Part shown: positions 8,758 through 16,336 of the stretch, piece after piece
How the letters are laid out: each line of letters opens with the position of its first letter
Numbering within the stretch: the first letter of the stretch is position 1
Assembly: GCA_009379995.1 (NCBI GenBank)
Contig: WHSR01000031.1
Span: 1-49,130 of the forward strand
From: Streptosporangiales bacterium
GTDB lineage: Bacteria > Actinomycetota > Actinomycetes > Streptosporangiales > WHSR01
DNA length: 49,130 bases
Direction: 5' to 3'
Notes under the pieces: generated by a model
Databases searched by the model: none
What the model was told of the DNA's origin: nothing
Seen by the model: the letters and a program-made list of their open reading frames with translations, nothing else
Position numbers and translations under genes: made by a program

Positions 8758-8793
8758 GCGACTCCGGCGACTCCGGCGACTCCGGCGACTCCG
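8758..8793. repeat. Four-copy 9-bp tandem repeat carrying Shine-Dalgarno-like GGAG
   Basis: GCGACTCCG is repeated four times without mismatch on the plus strand. Read on the coding (minus) strand each unit contains CGGAG, so four ribosome-binding-like motifs precede the VirB4-like start at 8754; the nearest lies seven bases from the ATG. Copy-number change by slippage could alter translation. The repeat is visible directly; the regulatory role is inferred. Confidence 0.8.
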
Positions 8794-8844
8794 TTGCTCC
8801 GCGGGTACGGAACGGCCAACTCGTTGCCCGGCTCACTGCCCGGC

Positions 8845-11800
8845 TCATTGCGGGGCCTCCTGGTGGTAGCGGGGTGGTACTGCGGCGAATCCCTTGGCGA
8901 CCGCGCCCGCGAGCCCGAGGTAGGCGTCGCGTACCGGCGGGCGGAGCGGCTCGGGCTCGGTCGGCTGCCCGCTTTCGAAGCCCAGGTGGTCGTCCCACGG
9001 CACCTGCACGACCGCCCGGCACCTGTCGGTGGCGACGTGCTCGGTCTGCTGCGCGTCACCCAGGCTGCGTTTGCTTACCCCGTTGATCACTGTCACCGCG
9101 CTGGCGCGCAGGTCACCGTAGTGGTGTTCGTCGAGCCAGTCGAAGGTCATCGCCACGGCCTGCGGAGCGTCGGCGCTCGCCGGCGCCACCAGCACGAGCT
9201 GGTCGGCGAACGGCAGCAGCCGGGCGACCACCGTCGCCGCGGGGTCGAGCACCGCCACCTTGTAGTAACGGTCGAGGATCGAGACCGCTGTCGCGTAGTC
9301 CTGGTCGCTGAGCGTCTGCAGGAGCGTCGGCTCGTCGTCGGAGGCGAGCACCTCGAGCCGCGAGGACGACTGCGAGGTGTAGGCGCGCATCGCCAGGTAG
9401 CCGTCGATCTCCTCTGCGCGGGCAAGCAGCGAGGTGAGCGTCTCCGGGGTCTCGGTACGCGACCGCCGCGCCAAGGAGCCGACGCCCGGGTTGAGGTCGA
9501 CGGCGACGCAGGAGTCGGATCGGTGCTGGGCCAGCGTGTGTCCGAACATCAGGGCCGTCACCGTCTGGCCCGCCCCGCCGGTGCAGCCGAGCACGACGAC
9601 CCGGCGTGCGCCAAGGAACGACGAACCGACGGTGGCCAGCGCCTCGCGCAGCGCGTCCTCGGGAGAGCTGTCGCGCCGGCCGGCCAGCGCGCCCACGAGA
9701 CGCTGCAGCCCGCCGGGCTGAGCGTGGCGGCCGCGGCCCGTACGGTCGGCGGTCGGCGTGCCGGCCGCGGGCGGGGACGACGCATGGGCCGGGTCAGCAG
9801 AGGCCGGGGCGGCGGGTCCAGGGCCGGCAGGACCGGCAGGGTCGGCAGCGTCGGCAGCGTCGGCAGGGGCTGAGCTGGCAGGCGCCGGACCGGCGAAAGG
9901 AGCGCGAGTGGGGGCGGAGTCGGCGGGGGCCGGACGAACGGGTGACGGCCCCTCGGAGGCGGTCGTCCGCGGTGGCCGCGGCCGGTACGCATCGGCCTCG
10001 TCGCCAGGTGGGCGCCCGCGGGTCGGGCCCTCCGGCCTCCGGGGCGGTTCCCGCCATTCCGGCCGCCGAGTCGGTCTTTCCGGTTGTGGCGACGACCGCT
10101 CCGTTTGCCTGGACGGCGGCGGGGGCGGTTGCGGCCGGGCGGACTCCCGCGGCGGGGACGGCATGCCGCGCGGCGGCGACGCAGGCGTGGACGTTTCCCG
10201 GGACGGCGCGGGCCGGCTGCCGGTGTGCGGGGCCGGTGCCGGCGGCCTGGGCGATGACGAGGACGGCGTCGACTCCGAGGGCGTCGAAGGGGCCGGAGGT
10301 GGTGGCGCCGAGGGCGGAGGTGTCGACCGCGAAGGCGGCGGCGGTGCCGACGGTGCCGACGGTGCCGGGGGCGCGGGGGGCGCGGGGGGCGGGGTCGAGG
10401 ACGAGGCCGAGGGCGCCGTCGGTTGAGCCGGACGCTTCTGCGCCGGCTCCGCGGCGGGCGCCTCCCGTGCCGACCGCGAAGGCGGCGAAGGCGGCGAAGG
10501 CGGCGGCGGAGACGGGGACGACGGGGGCGTCGGCGGAGACGGAGGCGACGAAGGCGCGTCGGTCCGTCCCTCGGCCGGCGGGGGCCCGCCGGGCCGCTGT
10601 GTCCCCTCCGGCCCGCGGGTCGGCACCGGCTCCTGCCGGGGCCGCGACTCGCGGCGGAGCTCGTCCTCCCGGAACGCCTCCCGCAGCTGGCCCGGCCCGC
10701 GCGGGTCAGGCCGCCGCTCGCGTGGACCCCGCCGCTCGCCGGGGTCCCTCTGCTCGGCCGGATCCGCGCCGTGGGCCGGGCGATCACCCTCGCCGGTCGC
10801 CGGGGGGCGAGGTTCCGGGGACTCCGCCACCGGGGACTCCGCCACCGGGGACTCCGCCACCGGGGCGGACAAGAAGAACGAGGATCGCAAGGGGCGTTCC
10901 CGCTCGGGACGCTGCGATGGCTCGGGCCAACGTCCGAGCGGAGCGTCGGGCCAGCTCGGCCCGGTGGTGGTCGGTCGCTGCCCCGGGCGGGCGTGCGGCT
11001 CGCCGCGCGGGTCACCACGCGGGTCACCACGTGGGGGCGCCTTGTCGCCGTCCCCTGCCGATGCTGGCGCTTCCCGCCGGGGTCCGGGGTGCCTCGATGG
11101 CGGCTGTCTCGACGGCTGTCTCGGCGCCGGTTCCCTCTCCGGGTGCGTCCTCGGCGTTGCGGCGCGGTCCCATGTCGTGGAGGCGCCGCTTCGCGGCGCG
11201 GACGGCGGGTGAGGGGAGGCGGTGGTCGGTGCGGACGCCCACGCCGACGCACCGGACGCACCCGCTGGCCTTCGGGCGACCGAGCTGGCGGGAAGGGCTG
11301 CCGCGCGCACCGGCTCCGCCGTCCGCACGCCCGGGCCGGGACGTGTCGGCGTGGCGCCCGCGGCGCGGGATTCGGCCAGGACTCCTGCCGGACGGGGCTC
11401 GGCTCCAGGTCGCGGCCGCGGCCGGCCGGCGGGATGGCCGGCGGGCCGCTCCCGTTTCACTTCCCTGCCTCGACCCCGGACAGGTCGCGGGGACGGGGCG
11501 GTACGGCGCCAGATCTGACCGACGATGACGATCTCGGCCGGCTCCCTGGCCGGAGCCAGCCGGCACCAGGTGCGAGGTTCGGTGAGGTAGCGGGCCTGGG
11601 AAAGCAGCAGCTCGGTCAGCTTCTTGTTCTCCACCACCGGCCGGGTCGCCACCCACGGGGCGAACAACGGCGGGACGATGTAGAGCACGTGCCAAGGAGA
11701 CTCGAATGGGACACCGATCACCTGGAGCAACACGACCCACGGCACGAACACCCCGACGACCACGCCGATCTGGACCAGCGGCAGCGGCACCGGAAGCCGG

Positions 11801-11865
11801 AAATCGTACAGCTTGTAAAGCCGCTTCTCGATCCGCCAGATTTTCGTGTACGTCGGGAGATCCAC
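8845..11865 (-). CDS. TcpE-like membrane domain fused to a MinD/ParA-like domain through a long Pro-rich linker
   Basis: A 1006-residue fusion. Residues 1-130 resemble TcpE-type conjugation membrane proteins: a cytoplasmic start (PTYTKIWRIEKRLYKLYDF), two hydrophobic segments (about 25-50 and 58-75), and the block LTEPRTWCRLAP. Residues of about 130-735 are extremely Pro/Ser/Ala/Arg-rich with short repeats and should be disordered. From about 745 there is a deviant P-loop ATPase of the MinD/ParA/EspI type, with a second-strand VAVDLNPGVGSL motif and the DPAATVVARLLPFADQLVLV block. The P-loop reads GCTGGAGQTVTA, so the essential Lys is replaced by Gln and ATP hydrolysis is doubtful. The GTG start at 11865 has AAAGGAGAG upstream. 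The frame is open throughout. Confidence 0.85.
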   Translation of the reverse strand: MDLPTYTKIWRIEKRLYKLYDFRLPVPLPLVQIGVVVGVFVPWVVLLQVIGVPFESPWHVLYIVPPLFAPWVATRPVVENKKLTELLLSQARYLTEPRTWCRLAPAREPAEIVIVGQIWRRTAPSPRPVRGRGREVKRERPAGHPAGRPRPRPGAEPRPAGVLAESRAAGATPTRPGPGVRTAEPVRAAALPASSVARRPAGASGASAWASAPTTASPHPPSAPRSGASTTWDRAATPRTHPEREPAPRQPSRQPPSRHPGPRREAPASAGDGDKAPPRGDPRGDPRGEPHARPGQRPTTTGPSWPDAPLGRWPEPSQRPERERPLRSSFFLSAPVAESPVAESPVAESPEPRPPATGEGDRPAHGADPAEQRDPGERRGPRERRPDPRGPGQLREAFREDELRRESRPRQEPVPTRGPEGTQRPGGPPPAEGRTDAPSSPPSPPTPPSSPSPPPPSPPSPPSRSAREAPAAEPAQKRPAQPTAPSASSSTPPPAPPAPPAPSAPSAPPPPSRSTPPPSAPPPPAPSTPSESTPSSSSPRPPAPAPHTGSRPAPSRETSTPASPPRGMPSPPRESARPQPPPPPSRQTERSSPQPERPTRRPEWREPPRRPEGPTRGRPPGDEADAYRPRPPRTTASEGPSPVRPAPADSAPTRAPFAGPAPASSAPADAADAADPAGPAGPGPAAPASADPAHASSPPAAGTPTADRTGRGRHAQPGGLQRLVGALAGRRDSSPEDALREALATVGSSFLGARRVVVLGCTGGAGQTVTALMFGHTLAQHRSDSCVAVDLNPGVGSLARRSRTETPETLTSLLARAEEIDGYLAMRAYTSQSSSRLEVLASDDEPTLLQTLSDQDYATAVSILDRYYKVAVLDPAATVVARLLPFADQLVLVAPASADAPQAVAMTFDWLDEHHYGDLRASAVTVINGVSKRSLGDAQQTEHVATDRCRAVVQVPWDDHLGFESGQPTEPEPLRPPVRDAYLGLAGAVAKGFAAVPPRYHQEAPQ
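10816..10860. repeat. Three perfect 15-bp tandem repeats in the linker
   Basis: CGGGGACTCCGCCAC occurs three times in tandem and encodes a repeated PVAES pentapeptide in the disordered linker. The repeat length is a multiple of three, so copy-number changes keep the frame. A similar short repeat of GGGTCACCACGC units lies near 11005-11035. Confidence 0.85.
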
Positions 11866-11924
11866 TCAGTGCTCTCCTTTCGCCGGGGCCAAGGCTCCCT
11901 TTCGCCGGGCTTCGGGTCAAATCC

Positions 11925-12212
11925 TCAAGCGACCCCCAGAGCTCTGGCAATGGCTACTGCTGTCGTCTCGATGATGTTGGGCACGTAGAAGATGACCGCG
12001 ATGGCGATGGCCAAGATGATGAACTGGGCGAACCTGGTGATCTCCCTTGTGAACAGGAAGAAGATCGCGACGACCGAGACGATGGCGAGGAAGAGCGGCC
12101 CGAAGATGTCCCGCAACCACCGTGCCAGCTCTGCCGTATTGGGCTCTTGAGCGGCCGCAAGGAACCCCCCGATTGGCTCTTGGGCGACAACCACAACCAG
12201 ATGGTGGAGCAT
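11925..12212 (-). CDS. Small two-helix membrane protein, TcpD-like
   Basis: A 95-residue protein with two hydrophobic helices: IFGPLFLAIVSVVAIFFLF (about 36-54) and FAQFIILAIAIAVIFYV (about 62-78). Between them sits a short charged loop (TREITRF). Size and topology match TcpD or small pilin-like subunits of Gram-positive conjugation systems. The start at 12212 has a good AAAGGGGA ribosome site. It lies between the TcpC-like and TcpE-like genes, the same place tcpD has in tcp operons. The primary sequence alone would not identify it, so the call depends on size, topology and order. Confidence 0.8.
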   Translation of the reverse strand: MLHHLVVVVAQEPIGGFLAAAQEPNTAELARWLRDIFGPLFLAIVSVVAIFFLFTREITRFAQFIILAIAIAVIFYVPNIIETTAVAIARALGVA

Positions 12213-12265
12213 CGGTGTCCCCTTTCTCTAGGCCCAAGAGAAGCATGACATGGCGCGTCTCACGG

Positions 12266-13351
12266 TCACTGTCCGGTCGGCTCCGTCGAGCCCTGAATGT
12301 CCTTCACGTACCAATTGCCGTCCTGTTTCGTGACGGCTAGCTCATAGGTCTGGGTAAGCTCACCGGGCGGCACTCTTGTCGTGCCCGCCGTTGCGATCCG
12401 CCATACCACGGTTGCGGTGATCTGCCGGGTGTTCCCACCGGGCGGGACGACGAGATCCTGCAGCGCGACAAAGCGCACGGCCCCGTCCAGACCGGTCACC
12501 GTCGTCCCTTGCTCTAGATAACGGGTGAGATCGGCATTGTCGCTCGCCGCGTAGGCCTGGAAGAAGCCTGGCAATTGCCGCTCGAGTTCGCTTGTTGCCG
12601 GGGCGTCGATCTCCTCCGTCCCAGCGGGCGGAGCGGGCAGTGAAGCCTTCGGCGGAACCGGGAGCAATGCCGGCTGTCCGGAAATGACCATCGAGTCGCC
12701 CGAAGCGTAGACCGGGACCGCGAGGCGCATCCAGGCGCCGTTCACCCGTACCGCAAGCATCACCATGCCATGCTTCGCGTCGCGGACGTCGACACCGGCG
12801 ACGTAGACCTCCTCCAGCCGCAGCCTCCCCGCGCCGTTCCATCCGAGCTGCGGATCGGCACCCTCCGGGAGATAGGCGGCGAGTCGGCTGGCCCGGGTGT
12901 CGGCGGCTGCCTCGTCGTAGTTGAGATAGACGCCGGCGAACTCCTGGGCGTAGGCGGAGGCGGCGGTCGAAGGGAACCGGCCCCCGGGCTCGGCCTGCGG
13001 CTGGGCCGGCGCCGTCCCCTCCGTAAAGCTGACGAACGCGGCGCGGCCGCCGTTCACCACGATCACGATGATGAGCGCCCAGAGCACGGCACGCCCCAGC
13101 CATACCCACCAGCGGCCGCCAGCGCCGAAGCGGCGCACGCGACGCACCGGCCCACCACGCGACGGCGGATGCTCCTCCCCATCCCCGTGGGGCGCCGGAG
13201 CTCCGGCGTGCGCGGGGTGACCTGCACCAAGGGCGCCCGGGTGGGATGCGGTGGCGAGACCGGTCGCGGCATGACCATGCCTGGCCGTGGACCCCTCGGG
13301 AGCCTGGCCGCCCACCTGCGCACCGTGCGGCGCTGTGGTTCTGCGAGCCAT
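12266..13351 (-). CDS. TcpC-like conjugal transfer protein
   Basis: About 361 residues. A low-complexity His/Ala/Gly/Pro cytoplasmic tail precedes one membrane helix (WLGRAVLWALIIVIVVNGG, about residues 84-102) and two similar external domains. The first spans about 130-250 (FPSTAASAYAQEFAGVYLNY through VPVYASGDSMVISG); the second ends TYELAVTKQDGNWYVKDI. Two tandem NTF2-like domains after one helix is the TcpC architecture, an essential VirB8-like part of Gram-positive transfer machines. I chose ATG 13351, which has GGAGAGGT close upstream; the frame extends to 13417 without a better site. It is the first gene of the operon, and the 250-bp region upstream to ychF shows no convincing promoter. 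Confidence 0.88.
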   Translation of the reverse strand: MARRTTAPHGAQVGGQAPEGSTARHGHAATGLATASHPGALGAGHPAHAGAPAPHGDGEEHPPSRGGPVRRVRRFGAGGRWWVWLGRAVLWALIIVIVVNGGRAAFVSFTEGTAPAQPQAEPGGRFPSTAASAYAQEFAGVYLNYDEAAADTRASRLAAYLPEGADPQLGWNGAGRLRLEEVYVAGVDVRDAKHGMVMLAVRVNGAWMRLAVPVYASGDSMVISGQPALLPVPPKASLPAPPAGTEEIDAPATSELERQLPGFFQAYAASDNADLTRYLEQGTTVTGLDGAVRFVALQDLVVPPGGNTRQITATVVWRIATAGTTRVPPGELTQTYELAVTKQDGNWYVKDIQGSTEPTGQ

Positions 13352-13600
13352 CACCTCTCCGCTCGTGCCTCCCCCCGGTCGGTCGCTTTGGCCAAGGTCT
13401 CCACGATCTGTATCCAACGCACAATCACTTCAAGCAGGCGCCTCAATTGTTCCAGGGTGTCGTAAAGATGCCCAGCCCTCGCGCCAGTCTGTGGATAGGA
13501 ATTGGCGGTCCGAGAACTCCCGGAGGCCGGGTGATCGCCTTCGCGTAAGATATCGCTTCCCGCGGCTACAGCGCCCGGGAAGCGCCGAGGGAGCCTCCCG

Positions 13601-14704
13601 CTACGCGCCGGCGCGGATCTCCACCACGTCGCCGTCCCGCACGACGTAGTCTCTGCCCTCGATCCGCAGCTTGCCCGCCGCCCGGGCCGCTGCGAGCGAT
13701 CCGGCCGCCACGAGGTCGTCGTAGGACACCACCTCGGCCTTGACGAAGCGGCGTTGGAAGTCGGAATGAACGACGCCCGCCGCGTCCCACGCGGTCGCTC
13801 CCTTGCGGATCGTCCAGGCGTGCGCCTCCTTGGCGTTCGCGGTCAGGAAGGTATGCAGCCCCAACGCGTCGAAGGCCGCCCGTACGAGCAGGGCCAGACC
13901 GGGCTCCTGCTGCCCCATCGCCTGCAACAGCTCGAGCGCCTCCTCCTCGGGCAGTTCCTGCAGCTCGGCCTCGATCTCGGCGTCCAGGAAGACAGCCTCG
14001 GCCGGCGCCACCAGCTCCCGCAGCGACGCCTGCAGCCGGCCGTCCTGAAGCTCCTCCTCGCCGCAGTTGAACGCGTACAGGAACGGCTTGGCGGTCAGCA
14101 GGTGCAGCTCGCGGAGCAGGGTCAGGTCGATCCCCGCGGCGGCGGCGCCCGCGTACAGGGTCTTGCCGGCGTCGAGGACTTGCCCCGCACGCTCCACCGC
14201 TGTCGGCAGAGCCGCGGTCCGGTCCTTGGCCGATCCCTTGGCCGACGCCGCCTCCTTCCGCAGCCGCGGCAGCGCCCGTTCGACGGTCTGCAGGTCGGCC
14301 AGGATCAGCTCGGTGTTGACGGTCTCGATGTCCCGCTCTGGACCCACCTCCCCCCCGACGTGCACCACGTCCGGGTCGGCGAAGGCCCTCACGACCTGGC
14401 AGATCGCATCCGTTTCCCGGATGTGGGCGAGGAACTGGTTGCCCAGACCCTGCCCCTTGGACGCGCCGTGGACCAGGCCGGCGATGTCGACGAACCGTAC
14501 GGTCGCCGGCACGGTACGGGCCGAGCCCACGATCCTGGCCAGGCTCTCGGGCCGCGCGTCGGGCACGCCCACCACCCCGACGTTGGGGTCGATCGTCGCG
14601 AACGGATAGTTCGACGCCGGCACGTCGTTCTTGGTCAACGCGTTGAACAGCGTCGACTTGCCGACGTTGGGCAGGCCCACGATCCCGATATCCACACGAT
14701 TCAT
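13601..14704 (-). CDS. ychF: Ribosome-binding ATPase YchF (Obg/OLA1 family)
   Basis: A 367-residue universally conserved P-loop protein that binds ribosomes and prefers ATP over GTP. Seen: G1 motif GLPNVGKST at residues 8-16, the G3 region DIAGLVHGASKGQGLGNQF with Leu in place of the usual catalytic Gln, the noncanonical G4 NCGEEE (NxxE) that explains ATP use, and a C-terminal TGS domain ending GDVVEIRAGA. The start is the ATG at 14704, giving MNRVDIGIVGLPNVG; the open frame upstream is spurious. It is divergent from rmuC with 74 bp between them. Confidence 0.97.
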   Translation of the reverse strand: MNRVDIGIVGLPNVGKSTLFNALTKNDVPASNYPFATIDPNVGVVGVPDARPESLARIVGSARTVPATVRFVDIAGLVHGASKGQGLGNQFLAHIRETDAICQVVRAFADPDVVHVGGEVGPERDIETVNTELILADLQTVERALPRLRKEAASAKGSAKDRTAALPTAVERAGQVLDAGKTLYAGAAAAGIDLTLLRELHLLTAKPFLYAFNCGEEELQDGRLQASLRELVAPAEAVFLDAEIEAELQELPEEEALELLQAMGQQEPGLALLVRAAFDALGLHTFLTANAKEAHAWTIRKGATAWDAAGVVHSDFQRRFVKAEVVSYDDLVAAGSLAAARAAGKLRIEGRDYVVRDGDVVEIRAGA

Positions 14705-14778
14705 TCTGAAGGCTCGGGGGTCCACAGCCACGGCGTGTCGCGGCCGAAACCGTCGCATTCGCCTGTCAGCATGCCGGC

Positions 14779-16122
14779 ATGGACGTGATGCTGCTTCTCG
14801 TCGGCCTCGTCGTCGGCCTCGTCGTCGGGCTCGCGTTGGGCGTCGCCCTCGGTCTGCTCGCCGCGCGTGGCCGGCAGGCTGGCCTGCTCGCCGACCTGCG
14901 AACCGCACGGGAGCGGGAGCGGGCGGCGGAGGAGAAGGTCGCCTACGTGGAGGACAAGCTCGCCGACCGCTTCCAGACCCTGTCCAGCCAGGCGCTCGAC
15001 GCCAACAGCCAGCGGTTCCTCGAGCTCGCGGAGGGCCGGTTCCGTACGGCGAACACGCAGGCGTCGGGCGAGCTGGAGCAGCGCAAGCTCGCCGTCGAGC
15101 ATCTCGTCGCACCGCTGCGGGACACCCTCGCTCGGGTGGAGAGCCAGCTTCGCGAGTTCGACGCGGGCCGGCGCACCGCGCACGCCGAGCTCGCCAAGCA
15201 GGTCGATCTGGTCCGGCAGAGCTCCGAAGAGCTGCGGACGAAGACCCAGTCGCTGGTCAGCGCGCTGCGCCGGCCGGAGGCCCGGGGCCGATGGGGCGAG
15301 CTGCAGCTGCGCAGGGTCGTCGAGGTCGCCGGCATGACCAGGTACTGCGACTTCGACGAGCAGGCAAGCAGCTCGACGGCCGACGGTTCCCAGCGCCCCG
15401 ACATGGTGGTACGGCTGACCGGCGGCAAAAACATAGTCGTCGACTCGAAGGTGTCGCTGGCCGCCTACCTGGAGGCGGCCGAAGCTGCCGACGAGCAGAC
15501 GCACTCCGACCGGCTCGAGGCCCACGTCCGGCACCTTCGGACCCATGTGGACCGACTGTCCGCGAAGTCGTACTGGGCGGCGTTCAGCCCCACGCCGGAG
15601 TTCGTGATCTGCTTCATCCCCGGCGAGGCCTTCCTCGCACCGGCGCTCGACCGCGACCCCGGACTGCTCGAGTACGCCATGGCCAGGCGGGTGCACATCG
15701 CCACGCCGACGACGCTGATCACCATGCTGCGCACCGCGCACTACGCCTGGCAGCAGGCGGCGCTCAGCGACAACGCCCGTGCCGTCTTCGATCTCGGCAA
15801 GGAGCTGCACGACCGGCTTGCCGGCATGGGTCGGCACGTCGAGCGGCTGGGAAAGGCGCTGACCGGCGCGGTGTCGTCCTACAACCAGACGATCGGCTCC
15901 CTGGAGAGCCGGGTGATGGTGACGGCGCGCAAGCTCAACTCCCTCGAGGTGGTGGAAGCGGAGCTGGACGCGCCCCGCCCGGTGGAGGAGACCACCCGGT
16001 CGCTTTCCGCCCCCGAGCTTCTGGGTGACGCGGCCGAGGCGCGCCAGGTGCGGCTGGTGACCGCCGGCCCGCCGGAGGACAGTGAGAACGCCGTGCCCGG
16101 TCAGGCCGCCGCGGGAGGCTGA
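14779..16122 (+). CDS. rmuC: DNA recombination protein RmuC
   Basis: A 447-residue RmuC-family protein, proposed to limit inversions and recombination at short repeats. It has one N-terminal membrane helix (residues 3-28, Val/Gly/Leu-rich) and a long coiled coil (about 35-150) rich in Glu, Arg and Gln. The nuclease-like core spans about 165-330 with GRWGELQLRRVVEVAGM, the DMVVRLTGGKNIVVDSKV strand and FIPGEAFLAPAL. The C-terminal tail is low complexity. The core motif (PD)VVDSKVSLAAYL fits a PD-(D/E)xK fold. The start has a possible CAGCAT -10 six bases upstream, so the mRNA may be leaderless. Confidence 0.95.
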   Translation: MDVMLLLVGLVVGLVVGLALGVALGLLAARGRQAGLLADLRTARERERAAEEKVAYVEDKLADRFQTLSSQALDANSQRFLELAEGRFRTANTQASGELEQRKLAVEHLVAPLRDTLARVESQLREFDAGRRTAHAELAKQVDLVRQSSEELRTKTQSLVSALRRPEARGRWGELQLRRVVEVAGMTRYCDFDEQASSSTADGSQRPDMVVRLTGGKNIVVDSKVSLAAYLEAAEAADEQTHSDRLEAHVRHLRTHVDRLSAKSYWAAFSPTPEFVICFIPGEAFLAPALDRDPGLLEYAMARRVHIATPTTLITMLRTAHYAWQQAALSDNARAVFDLGKELHDRLAGMGRHVERLGKALTGAVSSYNQTIGSLESRVMVTARKLNSLEVVEAELDAPRPVEETTRSLSAPELLGDAAEARQVRLVTAGPPEDSENAVPGQAAAGG

Positions 16123-16129
16123 ACGCTCG

Positions 16130-16156
16130 ACCCCTCGCCGCCTCCCGCCGAGGGGT
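16130..16156. terminator. Hairpin downstream of rmuC
   Basis: ACCCCTCG (16130-16137) pairs with CGAGGGGT (16149-16156) over an 11-base loop, eight bases after the rmuC stop. There is no U-run, as is common in high-GC Actinobacteria. Likely the rmuC terminator. Confidence 0.6.
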
Positions 16157-16336
16157 TCGCGGCCTGCCGAGGAGAACGTGACCCAATCGTGAGCTGCGGG
16201 CTCAGGCGATCAAGGGCTGCGCCGCGTAAGTATTCCGGGGTACGGCACGGGGCCGTACCGGTGCCGGGGCGAAGCATCTGCCAGGACTGGTTCGCGGGGA
16301 TGGGCCCGGCGGCCGCCCACTTCAGGGAGGTGCGTC

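Noticed and set aside
8755..11040. Short tandem repeats considered as a CRISPR array
   Set aside because: Units are 9-15 bp, directly adjacent with no spacers, and lie in coding or leader sequence.
13405..13433. Promoter for the transfer operon (TTGAAG and TACAGA on the minus strand)
   Set aside because: Spacing is only 15 bp and the boxes are weak, so I did not list it as a feature.
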